Assembly: GCA_021613375.1 (NCBI GenBank)
Contig: CM038702.1
Span: 21,518,349-21,582,348, forward strand
DNA length: 64,000 nucleotides
Direction of reading: 5' to 3'
DNA from: Megaleporinus macrocephalus
Lineage: Eukaryota > Chordata > Actinopteri > Characiformes > Anostomidae
Position numbers and translations under genes: made by a program
The notes under the pieces: generated by a model
Databases searched by the model: none
Told to the model about the DNA's origin: nothing
What the model saw: the letters and a program-made list of their open reading frames with translations, nothing else
Part shown: positions 1-12,259 of the stretch, in pieces
Layout of the letters: every line of letters begins with the position of its first letter
Position numbering within the stretch: the stretch's first letter is position 1

Positions 1-527
1 AACATGGAACACGTTCCGAAATAAAAGGCTTTATAAAATGAGCATGCTGTGTAAGTGTGTTTACACAGCTACACACACATAAGCACGCAGCCTCACACAA
101 TAGGGGTAGTCAGTAGAGGGGTGATAAACAGATGTGGACGTGGCCGTTTGCCTCCCAAGCAGCATGTCACAAAGCATGACAGTGACGGACGCTGACAGAC
201 ACTTGCCCCTCCTCCTCACTTCCGGTTCTCAGTTTTCTATGCATAGACACGGATAAAGGCACAGCTGACTCTGAAAGAAGTCATCACCGCCACGACAAAG
301 GAATCAACCTTGTAAATCTTAGCCTCAGCCTGAGTGGAAAGGTTGACAACAAATCCAGTCAAAAGTCTGGACACACCACACTGAATGCTTATCGTTGTCT
401 TGAATACATTTTGATCTATAGGCTCATACATTTGTTGGCAAGTAGTTTTTAAAAAGTTTTCTGCAGCCCCCTTAGTGCCCACCTATTTAAGAACCACTGC
501 TCTACATAGTGTAGATATGAGCCACAT
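1..527. other. unassigned sequence at window edge
   Basis: No gene or repeat recognised; two short frames (74-81 codons) match nothing known. Confidence 0.35.
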
Positions 528-1080
528 GGGCTGCGTCTGAAATCGCGTACATCCATACTGAACTGTTCACAAAAGTTCCCACGGGACGTACTGCACCGGC
601 AGACATTTGTAAGTATGCAGCCCCAGCACACTGAGCTATCCCATGATTCCATCGGAGCCACGGAGGAATTCAAAGCGGAGAAATAAGTGGTGAAAAGCGG
701 AACGTCGGCTGTGTGTACGTAGCTACGGCTAGTAAACTTCTGCTACAGGAGTTAGCGCTGCTTCTGAGGTAAACAATCATTAAATTCCTTCCGTTTCATC
801 TTCTCTGAGCTACAGCTCGACACAGTGTGAGTACATATTCAGACAAACAAACAGATCAGGGTCACAAACAGTCTCTAAATCAGTCAGTAAACGGGGCTTT
901 TAAATGAATAGCGGGACTTTTACGGCGGTGGTCTGACGTCTTGCGGCACAGGACATTGGTAGCATGGCGGAAGTAGTACGTCCGAGGTTGTTGGGATACT
1001 AAACACTCGCACACTGAAAGAGCACACTGCTAGCTCCAACTGAGTACGTACTGATCAAGTACGTGATTTCAGACACACCC
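528..1080 (+). mobile_element. MITE-A, first copy of a tandem pair
   Basis: Left GGGCTGCGTCTGAAATCGCG, right ACGTGATTTCAGACACACCC, inverted ends. No transposase. Fragments of the family also occur near 22,305-22,495, 24,885-24,960 and 26,150-26,470. Confidence 0.88.
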
Positions 1081-1083
1081 ATG

Positions 1084-1680
1084 CGCTGCGTCTGAAATCA
1101 CCTACTTGCTCAGTAGTGAAATCAGTAGGCGAGCGCGGCTAGTATGTCTGAATACTCAGTAGGTATTGAGTAGTAGGCGAACGGTACCCGGATCACCTAC
1201 TGAATCAGCAGCCATTTTTATGTAGGCAAACACAGCACACTGTGCTATCCCATGATACACCTGGAGCCACGGATGAATTTAAAGCGGAGGAAAGAAACAG
1301 TGAAAAGTGAAACGTCAGCTGTGTGTACGCAGCTACGGCTAGTGAACTGCCGCTACAGAAGTTAGCGCTACTGCTGAGGTAAACAATGATTACATTCCTC
1401 CCGTTTAGTCTTCTCAGAGCTACAGCTCGACACCGTAAGAGTACATATTCAGACAAACACACAGATCAGTGTCACAAAAAGTATCTAAATCTGTAGGACT
1501 TTTACGGTGGTGGTCTGACGTCTTATGTCACAGGACGCTGGCAATATGGCGGATGTAGTACATCCAAGCTTGTGCAGCTACTAAAACTCGCCTACTGAAA
1601 TTACATAGTAGTCTGCCGCTCGAGCAGTACGTACTGACTCTAATCTAGTACCTACTGACTAGTAGGCGATTTCAGAATGC
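1084..1680 (+). mobile_element. MITE-A, second copy of a tandem pair
   Basis: Left GCGCTGCGTCTGAAATCACC, right TAGGCGATTTCAGAATGC. The interior matches 528-1,080 throughout (GCTACAGCTCGACAC, GGTGGTCTGACGTCTT). Confidence 0.88.
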
Positions 1681-3120
1681 AAAACATGGATCACACAGTC
1701 AGAAGAACAATAACCCAGCCTGAAGGATGGAAGTGCAGTGATAGGATGATTAAAACACAGAAGTTCAATCAGTTCAATCAGTCAATTTCTATCTGTCAAT
1801 ATGAACTGAAGCCTTTTCCTTTTGTATTGTTTCATATTTCCGTGTTACACAGGGAAGGTCACTGAGATAGCTGAGTGTTTCCTCTTGATGACATGTGGGG
1901 GTGGTTGGAGAGAAAGTTCAGCGTTAAATTACTGGTTAATACTGTTGTCTATCCACCCACTGACGTATGGTGATGTTCTCATGAATCAAAAGAAAGTGGT
2001 TGAAGTATAGGCCACACACACATTTACATACACATACACAGCTACTGCTGTCAACACACTGTTCTTAATGAATTCTCCATTCACATGAAAATGCAAGAAC
2101 ATCCCAAAGCCTTGACAAACAAAAATGCTCTCGCCGTTCTTCTACAACAGTGGTATTATTTAGTTCAGTAAGGTCCAATGAGAGGAAATTTTCTCAGGCC
2201 GAGGTCCGGATCATCACAATTTCTAACGTGTGTTATGATTCAGTGTCGTATCCTGTTTACTAAAGTAGTCTACTATCAGCATCAACACATCACACATACC
2301 GTTCAGTATATTTCAGTATATTTACTGTTTAAAAACAGTGAAAAAACGTGTTTATTTATAGAAACGATAAATAAAGCAGCGTCTTCTTGTTAACTCAGTT
2401 TCACAGTTAAAAAAAAAATGCTCTTAATAGTTGATCAGTTTGGGTCCACATTGGACAACATCTGGGTCAGACCTGGACCGCAGTCCGCCTATTAGTGACC
2501 TCTGTTCTACAACATCCTATTTGTTCAACCCACCAACTAGATGTCCGACTGGGTCTCATCCAAAACTGGCAACACTGGCAGCGGGGTCTGTGTCATTAAG
2601 AGTACTGGATATAGCAACGACCACTGCAGCACATTTTGCTGCCACATGTTGTTCTTCTATATAGTGCAGAGTAACTACATAGCACTGTTTTGGGGTGGGG
2701 GGCATCTGCCACTGCTCAAAATCACTAATGCAAACAAAGGAGATAATGGTGCACACCGTGATGTCAAACAATGGAACTAATTGTGCACACCGTAACGTCA
2801 AACAAAGCAGATAATGGTGCACACCCGAACATCAAACAAGTAGAGACACTGGTGCACATGAAAAGAAAAAAAAAACTCCGTTCACATGACAGTACTGAAG
2901 CTTCTGGATGTATATTTGCTGGAATGACTCAGCTTTCAGTGACGTTAAAGCAGTTTACATGTGAATGAAAGGCCATAAAAAACATTACAAAAAAAACATT
3001 TACATTATAAACAATACGGGTATATATGTGGACGAGGCCTGAAACTTATGAAAGAGGGTTTTTCAGTCTAATTTTAAACAAGAATTAAAACGAAGACCGA
3101 AAAGCACTTAAGCAGATAGA
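1681..3120. other. unassigned sequence
   Basis: No gene recognised. 2,720-2,850 has a short imperfect tandem repeat (AACGTCAAACAAAGCAGATA, GGTGCACACC). Confidence 0.4.
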
Positions 3121-3230
3121 GGACCCAAGGACTCCTATTGGTATAGTGTAAGGGGGTTGCCCAAGTGGGGATTTGAACCCTGGTCTACAGCATGGAAGTT
3201 AGCTGTGTTACCCACTTCACTATACCAACC
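3121..3230 (-). repeat. tRNA-derived SINE head, reverse
   Basis: In reverse: GGTTGGTATAGTGAAGTGGG (A box) and GGGTTCAAATCCCC (B box). Same family as 7,063-7,250. Confidence 0.78.
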
Positions 3231-3232
3231 AA

Positions 3233-3482
3233 TATATAGTTGCTCTCCAATGAAAAATCTCCAAAATTGCAACTTTACAGGGAAGACCAAAAACATACCT
3301 TACCTTTTAATGTAAGTCAATGGAACCAGAATTTTTTCCAAGCTATTTTGGAGCACTCGTGTTGGTCCATTTATCGTGAAATTTGCAAACCATGTAAACG
3401 ACCATTGGCATATTCAAATGATGTAGAAAACTCAAAATCGACAAAAATGGACATGCATGTTTTTCATTGAACAGTGACGATA
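3233..3482 (+). mobile_element. ~245-bp MITE (family U), flanked by TA
   Basis: Ends TAGTTGCTCTCCAATGAAAA and TTTTCATTGAACAGTGACGA are inverted. The corresponding site at about 7,250-7,262 is empty, which fixes the borders. Confidence 0.82.
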
Positions 3483-3605
3483 CTCAACATCATTAATGTT
3501 AATAATGATATAAATAATAACAACTCAGAGAAAGCTAGATTCCTTTGGGGATTATTTTGCCTTCTTGTTATTACTTTCAATATTTATTCATAAATAGTTC
3601 ATATA

Positions 3606-3840
3606 GGCAGTTGTGGACTGAAAGGGGCAGTTGTGGACTGAAAGGGGCAGTTGTGGGCTTAAGGGGGCAGTTGTGGGCTAAAGGTTAGGGATCCAGTCTT
3701 GTGACTGAAAGATCACCGGTTCGATCCCCTGGGCCAACAGCAAACCCCCAACTGCTCCCCACCGCTCCGGGCAAGTGTGCTCACTGCAGCGTCCTGCGAC
3801 TGGCTTGTGCAACTGTGGACACATAGAGGCTGATAAGTAA
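3606..3840 (+). repeat. tRNA-derived SINE
   Basis: GGTTAGGGATCCAGTCTTGT and B box GGTTCGATCCC. The head is preceded by three copies of GGGCAGTTGTGG. Confidence 0.82.
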
Positions 3841-5361
3841 GACGGAGTTTAACCTGTCTATAGTTGTTGCTGCTAGTTTAAGACCTGTGGTGTGCTATTT
3901 TTGTGATAGTGGGGTAGCTTGTGTGGGTTTATTGTCTACCTTCAACATGGAATGTGTGGCTGCTATCTCTGGCACCTGAGGGAGAGGACGTAGCCCTGAG
4001 GGAGGACTGCATGTGGCATGTTTGTTTTCCAAGACAGTGGACATTCCGAAACCTCTGCTGTGAGGAGACCACCATGGGAAGGGTTGTGAGCTCCTTGTGC
4101 CCCAGGGACTCTGCTCGGCCTTTGTGGGGTCGTGGGGTTGTTGCTATCTCTTTTCCATCGTGCCATGCCGCAACACAATGCTTATGACCAGGAATTGTTA
4201 TTAAAGTTTGATCTATCAGTATCTGTTCACCTGTTGCTAACATGGACAGTAGTAAACAGTGGGGAAACCCGTCTATAGGTAGGTTCAGATGATAAACTGA
4301 TCTAGTTCCTGGACTAAACTCCACCAGATTTCAGGTTAGTCATACCGAAGATGAAAAAAAAGCTTATATTAGCGTTTCACCATATCCTATTCATAGAGAC
4401 ATCTGACTTCCACCCACTTCCAAATGGCATGTTACCAGCTTAAAAACAACAGGAACAGTAAAGCAGACAGTGTGAAAGAGAAGTGGGTGTTAATTTGAAG
4501 GGGGACCCAGTCTCGAAGAGAGAGAGAAAACGGAGAAAATCAGCAGAGGAGCCGCTGAGGGAGAGGGACCAGGTTGGCAGGAGTGTGCGGAGCGCTCTTT
4601 GGAGTGTGTGCTGCTGACAAGGCTAGCCGTGAGGAATGTAATTATCGTCACAGGCGTATTGAAGAGCGGCGCACGCTTCAGCTGCCTCGTGTTCCAAGAG
4701 GCTCTTTGTATGGATGTCAGTGAAGTTTAAAGATGAAGACGAGCTTTACATTAGGCGTGCTTCAGTACGTGCCCAGAGTGCTCTTAAAGGTCAGACATAT
4801 GATTGTACTGTTATCAAAGGGAATGTACACAGGAGATTCACCATGCACAAAACAACAGCCTACACAAAGCAATGTGATACGGTTTGTGGAATATTTTGAG
4901 CTGCATACCAAAATTATCCTCTAGCTAGAGATAGTTAGTGAATTCAGCTACTTTAAAGTGCACACACTGCAGACAACAGCTGTACAATCTTCAGGCATGC
5001 CAAGCATTGCCAGCAGAATAGGATGCTCTGGACATTAGCCTAAAGCCACCATGCTCAGTGCCAAGCATTGACTACAGGGGTGTAAAGCCCTACAGCATCA
5101 GGCTAGGGAGCAACAGAACTGCATTCTCTGCCCCTTGGGATGAGTTAGACTGGCGTTTGTGATCCAGACTATTCTTCCAACATCGGTACCCGACCGTGTT
5201 AGTGTTGACTAACTCACTAATGAAGCTGTAGCTGAATTTATTCAAATCCTCACAGCAATTTCCAAATATTTTGTGTAAAGTCTTCGTTGAAGAGTAGAGG
5301 CTGTTACTGCAGCAAAACAACTCCTTACAAACATACTCGTTTTCAAGAAGAATTGAACATA
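3841..5361. other. unassigned sequence
   Basis: A 131-codon frame (minus, 3,929-4,324) overlaps an 88-codon frame (plus, 3,921-4,187). Neither resembles a known protein. The rest shows nothing recognisable. Confidence 0.4.
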
Positions 5362-5869
5362 TACACTACTGCTCAAAAGTTTGGGATCACAGTGAGAGTA
5401 TCTTCCTTCCTTAACACAACAATGGACTGACGGGTCTCTAAAGAAAGTTGTTTCTTTCTGGCCATTTTGAGTCGGTCAGCAAGCCATCAACTGCTGATGC
5501 TTCAGATACTGAACTAACCTAGAATGTTGTTCTCCCTTTTATGCTCACTTATTAGTAGAATGTTTTTCAGCTGTGCATCACAATTGAGCAAGAGTGTCCT
5601 AACAACCAATTAGCCCAATAACATCCTTAACTTGGATTGGCGGCCGTACCAGGAGATTTAGACAGAGGACTGAGAATTGCTGATAATAGAACTATATGCA
5701 AAATAAGCCTCTATACAAAAATAGGCTTTAATACAAACATTTTTATTCTTTAAAAATCATCTGATACACTTAAATTAATTGTGAAATGGACAGTATTGTT
5801 TGTGAATTGCATGAAAATTGCATGAAATTAAATTCTAAAGTGATCCTAAACTTTTGAGCGGTAGTGTAC
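5362..5869. mobile_element. Tc1/mariner-type MITE with inverted ends
   Basis: Left TACACTACTGCTCAAAAGTT, right AACTTTTGAGCGGTAGTGTA; near-perfect inverted repeats of over 25 bp. No transposase remains. Confidence 0.9.
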
Positions 5870-6074
5870 ATGCATACTTATGTACATATACTGTATAAGT
5901 CCTTTAAGATCCAGCTTTCATATTTGTAGAGCTGGGAGACTGTAAAAATATTCTAGGGACCGACTAGACATTAACTTTTGTCTCAGATAGCAATACCTTT
6001 TTTTTTTTAAGAAATGGCTGATATTAAAGTATTTGGAGAAAAATTATGCAGACCATATTTGCATATTATTATTA

Positions 6075-6398
6075 GGTTCACAAGTGGCACAATGGTGCAG
6101 CACTGTTGCCTCACAGCAAGATGATCTGGGTTGGATTCCCAGTCCGGGCCATTCTGTGTGGAGTGTGCATGTTCTCTCCGTGCTTGAGTGGGTTTCCTCC
6201 CACAGTCCAAACACATCCATGTTGCGTTGATTGGTTACTCTAAGTGTGTGTTGGCCATGCGATGGACTGGCAACCTGTCCATGGTGTACCCCGCATTGTC
6301 CCGCTGGCGCTGGTATTGGCTTCAGCCCACTGTGACCCTGTCTAGTAGGATAAAGTTGGAAGTAGTAGGAAGATAATGGATGGATGAATGGATATTGG
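6075..6398 (+). repeat. tRNA-derived SINE with GGATGGAT tail
   Basis: GTGGCACAATGGTGCAGCAC, TGTTGCCTCACAGCAAGA, then B-box GGGTTGGATTCCC, TTTCCTCCCACAGTCCAAAC and GCGATGGACTGGCAACCTGT, ending in GGATGGATGAATGGAT. A very common fish SINE type. Confidence 0.88.
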
Positions 6399-7062
6399 GT
6401 TCACACTAAGTTGGTATACATTTGGGTTATTTGGGCGCATTAAACTTTGAGCACAAGCTCATAAAACATCACACCTTTAATTGTATTAATAATACGCAAA
6501 GTCTTCTTTAGCACAATCCCAGAGACTTTTAATAGGGTTAAGGTCAGGACTCTGTGTTGCTACTGTCGTCCTGGAATAGGTCTGTGCCATCAGGGAATAA
6601 AAAATCCATTGACGGAAGAATCTGCTCATTCAGTACACTAAAATGGTCAGCTGACTTCATTTGATTGCAACATAACCTTGCTGACCTGACCAACTGAAGC
6701 ACCTCCAGATCCTAACACTGCCTCTAGAGGTTTGTACAGAGGGCACTATGCATGATGGATGCATTGCTTAATATGATTCTCTTCTAACACATCACTCTGG
6801 AATAGGATATATCTAGACTCCAGTATGCTTATTTAAATCTAAACAGCAACTTCTTTTGGGCAGATAGTATATTATATTTTAAACTACAGACATCATCAGT
6901 GTTTTATTGGAGAAATTTCTGGGGATAATTAATTCATGAGAAATAAGAAACTCCCAGTGGTTTGATGTATTGTAGAAAGTGTAGAGATTCTGAGTTCTTT
7001 ACAGTGGTGTGATGCATATGGTGCCAATGTTGCCATTTTATTTAATATCCAATATGAGTTCT
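6399..7062. other. unassigned sequence
   Basis: I see nothing identifiable here. No frame above 60 codons is convincing. Confidence 0.4.
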
Positions 7063-7250
7063 AAATTTACATTTATGGCATTTGGCAAACACTCTTACCC
7101 AGAGTGACTTACAGTTGATTTTTTCACAGGTAGGCGAAGGTAGCCAAGGACTGTTATTGGTATTGTGTAAGGTGATTGCCCAGGTGAGAATTTAAACCCC
7201 AGTCTCCAGCATGGGAGGCAGCTGTGTAACCCACTACACTATACCAACCA
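7063..7250 (-). repeat. second type of tRNA-derived SINE, reverse
   Basis: In reverse it starts GGTTGGTATAGTGTAGTGGG (A-box-like) and ends with the conserved fish SINE tail CTCTGGGTAAGAGTGTTTGC. Confidence 0.75.
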
Positions 7251-7380
7251 TTATATTCAACATCATTATTAATGTTGATAACGACAGAAAAAGACAACTC
7301 ATTGAAAGCCAGATTTCTTTTGGGGAATATTTTGACTTCTTGTTATTACTTTAAATATTTATTTATAAATAGTTCATGTA

Positions 7381-7640
7381 GGGGGCAGTCAGTGGCTGAA
7401 GGGGGCAGTCGTGGGCTAAAGGTTAGGGATCCGGTCTTGTGACCGGACGGTAGCCGCTTCGATCCCCTGGGCAAACAGCACCTAACCCCCAACTGCTGCC
7501 CACCGCTATGGGCAAGTGTGCTCACTGCCTCCTAGTGTGCCTGTTCACTAGTGTGTGTATATGTGGGTGTTTCACTGAACAGATGTGTTAAATGTGGAGG
7601 TTGAATTCTGTGGGGCAGCTCTAAACTACTGAGACTCCAG
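7381..7640 (+). repeat. tRNA-derived SINE
   Basis: GGTTAGGGATCCGGTCTTGT, B-box-like GCTTCGATCCC, then the tail TGTTTCACTGAACAGATGTG. Confidence 0.82.
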
Positions 7641-9517
7641 AATATAACATTTCTCTCTGAGTCCAGCTTAATGATTTGCTTATTCAGACAAGTTGAAACA
7701 TCAGCGGAACTCCACTTTAATATCCACTGTTTGATCATCTAAACTAAGAAATAGTTCACACGTTGTTCTAATTTCTTCATTATCTACATTTGTGTACATA
7801 TGCTGGTATATTTTTTGGTTATGTAATTTTCTAGTCCATCAAGGTGTTTCACTTACGTTTCGTTCAGGCATTAAGATAATGACAGATCACCAGGTTGTGA
7901 GAATAGGTGTGGCAAGCATTACGGTAAGTACAGATCATGCACTGCAACAATGTGAGCGTGTCATACCACAGCATCTCCCTGGCAACTCTATGCATCTCTC
8001 CTCATCTACATCTTGGCACTGGCACTTGTAATCTGGCTAATTTCCATTAAACAACAAACGTACCTAGTTTATACAGAGACTGGAGAAAATGGAGTAAAGT
8101 AAATCACTCTTATATGTGAAGAGCCCTCCGCATAGTGGGAAGCTGCAGTTGAGCAGGCCCTCATTGTCACGAAGCCTAATTCCCAGAAGATAACCGATTT
8201 GACGTTAACCACAGCACCGGCATAAAAAAACTATCATCTCTTCTCCCAAATGAGCAGTTGTCAGTCTGGTCCACCAGCAGAAAACAGTTGACCTCTGCCT
8301 TACTTGTGCCAGCAAGCCACGATGGCACCATATTTATTATATCCAGCCGTGCAAAAGCACTACTTGCTGAGCCACGGTGTCCTACGGCGGTGATCAAAGC
8401 TTGTTGAAAGCCCCCCACTCTCCCACCCTGCGGTCTAGTTGTGCTTCAGAGAGAGCCTGCCCTCTCAGCTGCTTCCCAATGAGGCAAATGTACATTGATT
8501 GAGTATTGTCAGTCTCTGGCTCGCGACGTTTCTGCTCTCTCCGCAGCCGGCCCCGGCTTTTGTCTTCCTCATGAAGCCATTGAGCATGGGCCCAGCAGGC
8601 GGCTTGTCACTGCTCAATACACTCAGACGCACTTGTCATTTTCCTCAACACCAGCCATTATGTTATCTTTATGGGCCTAAAGGTCAATACAGAGCCTTTT
8701 CTCTTGTCATGACGGATCACGGTGCCAAAAATACCACTCCAGGACCGGTTCAGAGCAGCTCTGCTCTGCTGCATGTCTGAACTGAACCGTAGCGCAGAGG
8801 CTTATCTGGCTACCTTCCTATGAAGTGATGAGATTTCACCTGAAGTCTGAAAAGCCCAGCCTAATTCAGACTACTGGTAAGCAGAAGTTTGGGCCAAAAT
8901 ACAATTTACAGTATGCAGTTGATTAGCTGATGTGTTTGTGTCTCATGTTTAATTTTACTAATATAGCTAACAAACAATATGTAAACTAACAAGAAATCTA
9001 TTGCCGCTCACCCAATATGTAGTCGATTAGCTAAGAAGCGTTCACTGTCCAAAGCTTGTAATGGAAGTTGTTAGCAGATGGTTAACATTGTGCAGGTTCA
9101 AACTGTACTCACTGACTTGCTTATGTGGTTATAAACACTGTATGACACACTGTTATTCATAAAAAAGAACAAAATTACAGACAGCATTGAGGCCCCAAGC
9201 TACTGTTTTTAGCTATATGAGGTCCTTTTGCCCATTTTTTTACATTACAGTATGTCATACAGTGTTAAATTGAAGCAAATGTGTGATGGTTTAGGCACTG
9301 TGGCTGGAAGCCTCCATTACTTGTTAGCTACATTACTCTTATAAGCCAGTGCTGCAGTAAACTTTGGACAGCAAACAGGTCTAATCAGTTACATTGAGGA
9401 TTGTGTAAATGAGATCTTGAGTATCAGGATGCAGTCTGGATGATGCCAAGTCACATGTAAATGCACCCAGGACAAACCAATCTGATCACTCAAGCCACTT
9501 TAGGAGGTGGTCTAACG
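7641..9517. other. presumed cpne8 intron 1, mostly unique sequence
   Basis: No gene recognised. 8,480-8,770 is non-repetitive and could be a conserved non-coding element. Frames of 80-93 codons here match nothing I know. Confidence 0.4.
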
Positions 9518-10190
9518 CCTGGTTCACACTACATGACAGGTTGAGCTGTAATCATGAGTCTTTAGGTTGTTGTGGCTTTTCACTACATGACTGATCGGCA
9601 ACACGGGGTCATCAATTACACGACTTTCCCCCGGGGGAATCGCCGACTCCTCTGGCTGCTGTCTGAATCACGTTTTTGTCCCGAGAACACACGAGAACTA
9701 AACGAATGTGAGAACTAGCGATACCACGTAGAACGTATATCCAAAACTGATTTGCAAGAAAGAAGAAAAAGGTACGAAGATGGATAAAGACACAGGGCCA
9801 ACTGGGACTGTCTGTTCTGCAGGGAGAGCTGGAGGTAAATACATTATCAATGAAAACGTACCTGTCACCTGCATCCGCAGAGAGATTGCGTGAACTGTGA
9901 TGCGGTTCTCTCTCTACATGATCCCATTGGCTGTGGCTAGACGCTGCTGTTGACTCCCAGTCGTCGACTGGCCTAGATATTAAACATGCTAGATGTTTGC
10001 CGGGCATCTGCCATTAGTCGGCGACCACTCTGCGACGGCTCGGCGAGCGCCTTTCAGCCGTTCACACTACACGACTGAGAGAGCGCAGAGTGGTCGCCGA
10101 TTTGCCTCCAGGCAGAGGTTTTTGTCGGCAATCTACAAAAAACTGTCAGCGACTGAAAAAACAGGCTTAAATCTTGTAGTGTGAACTAGG
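9518..10190. mobile_element. 673-bp non-autonomous DNA element with ~20-bp inverted ends
   Basis: Left CCTGGTTCACACTACATGAC, right ATCTTGTAGTGTGAACTAGG: inverted repeats with few differences. The interior is GC-rich and carries further GTTCACACTACA copies. No transposase frame. Confidence 0.82.
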
Positions 10191-10599
10191 ATTAAGATGT
10201 TTTGAGCCACATATTATAGCAGTGCAAACACAGCCGCCTCGCCAAGACTCGACAACCAAAACACCTTCCTGCCTTCATGCAGTACGTCACTGGGCACATG
10301 ATCCACGTCTGCAAGGAAGACAATCACGGAGGAACACATGGTTGGAAAGCAGATTAAATTAAATGCAATACGGACACACAACACTGTGCAAAACGAAGTA
10401 CAGACAACGGGTCAACTGTTGCCACATAACGAGCAGATTTGCATATTCCACCCCACACGGCAATCAGACTTTAGTCTGACTAACCCAAGACACACTCAAC
10501 TCGAGTAAGAGGCTAAAATCTAATCAGGATACAATCCAGATACGAGTCACAGGAAGTAAGCAGGTGTAAACGGGGTCTTCACAATTTTTTGTCCTGACC

Positions 10600-11000
10600 A
10601 GCACTTTAATGTTCAGACTGACATACGGATAACCAGCCCACTCGGAAAGAGCAGCACTGCCGCGATCATCAGCTCCAGCAGAGTCTTCAGGCTCCAGCGC
10701 AGTCCAGCTCACTCTCCTCCTACCGGCTGCGCGGATTTCAGTTTGACCTCTGACCCCTGGTATGACTCGTGCTGCTCGGTGGAGCTAAGCGGTGCAGTAA
10801 TGTGTCATCCAGTGCTGTATAAAAGCTCCCATCATGCCCAGGGAACTACAGCCCGGAGGAGGTTCACTATCACGGTGAGTCACATAGCAACCGGAATTTG
10901 CCGCTTCACCAGGCCCTTGGTAACCCGGCGAGCGCTGCAGCCACGGCCAATCAGACGCTGCGCTCCGTCAAGTCATTATCCTCCGCTTCACACAAAACAA
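10600..11000. promoter_or_regulatory. GC-rich, promoter-like stretch of unknown ownership
   Basis: GC-rich relative to surroundings, with TATAAAAG at 10,817-10,824, CCAATCAG at 10,946-10,953, and GTCACATAGCAAC near 10,878, close to an RFX X-box. No coding exon can be tied to it; a 162-codon frame starting inside it runs into CA repeats and is not convincing. Confidence 0.35.
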
Positions 11001-11098
11001 TGTTTGTTCTACAGAACACAAAAAACACACACAGATTATGTCCGTCCACGAGAGAGCTGTGCTGATCTCAGGTGGGAGGAGCTTCTAGTGAGAAAGTA

Positions 11099-11285
11099 CA
11101 CACACACACACATGCTTACAGACACACAGATAGACACATGCTTACAGACACATACACACACTTGTACACACTTTCAATCCCTGTACATGTCTTTCTGTTG
11201 CTGTTTTTATTTACCTATTTGTTTGTGGTGAAACTCCCAGTCATGTCTGTGTTTACGCACACACACATAAACACACACACACTTG
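11099..11285. repeat. CA-rich microsatellite blocks
   Basis: Interrupted CA repeats with a duplicated CATGCTTACAGACACA, just before the CCTAA array. Confidence 0.85.
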
Positions 11286-11330
11286 TTTCTGTGAATTGTG
11301 GGGACATTACATAGACTTCTATTAATTTCC

Positions 11331-12250
11331 TGGAGACCTACTCAAATCTTGACCAGAACTACTAACCTAAACTTAACCCTTAACTCTGATTTTAAGCTTA
11401 CCCTAACCTAAAACCCTTACCCTACTACTCTTGCGCTAACCTTAATCTTACATCTCACCTAACATTTACCCTAAACCTAACCTTAATCTTAACCTAACCT
11501 TAACCCTAACCTTATTCTAATTTTAACCTCAGCCTACCGCTAACATTACCTTAACTCTTACCCTAATATTAGCGTAAACCTAACTTTACCCTTAGCCTAC
11601 CCTTAACATTACCCTAACTCTTACCCTAACATTACCCTAAACCTAACTTTAACCTTAGCCTACCGCTAACCTTACACTTAATTCTAACTCTAACCTTACT
11701 GTAACACTAACTTTAGCCTTAGCCTACCCCTAACATTACCCTAACTCTTATCCTAACATTACCCTAAACCTAACTTTAGCCTTAGCCTACCCCTAACATT
11801 ACCCTAACTCTTATCCTAACATTACCCTAAACCTAACTTTAGCCTTAGCCTACCCCTAACATTATCCTAACTCTTATCCTAACATTACCCTAAACCTAAC
11901 TTTAGCCTTAGCCTACCCCTAACATTACCCTAACTCTTATCCTAACATTATCCTTAACCTAACTTTAGCCTTAGCCTACCCCTAAACTTACCCTTAATTC
12001 TAACTCTAACCTTACTGTAACCCAACTTTAACCTTAGCCCACCCCTAACCTTACCCTAACTCTTACCCTAAACTTAACTTTAACCCTAACCTTACTGTAA
12101 CCCTAACTTTAACCTTAGGCTACCCCTAACCTTACCCTAACATTACCCTAAACCTAACTTTAACCTTACCCATATCCTGACTTTAACCTTATTCTTACCC
12201 TAACCCTAACATTACCCCTTTCATAACTCAACCCTAGGCCTAACCTTATT
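11331..12250. repeat. telomere-like CCTAA array with 63-bp higher-order units
   Basis: Degenerate CCCTAAC/CTTAAC words. From about 11,700 to 11,990 a 63-bp unit repeats: AGCCTACCCC starts at 11,721, 11,784, 11,847, 11,910 and 11,973. Confidence 0.93.
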
Positions 12251-12259
12251 CTGACCTTA

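Noticed and set aside
3121..3230. functional tRNA gene
   Set aside because: A and B boxes are present but the sequence continues into a SINE body and recurs with changes at 7,063-7,250.
3929..4324. 131-codon frame on the minus strand
   Set aside because: No family resemblance, overlapped by another open frame on the plus strand, no visible promoter or splice context. Left as unassigned.
10743..11231. 162-codon frame on the plus strand
   Set aside because: Begins in a GC-rich block and runs into CA repeats; composition changes along it and no domain is seen.
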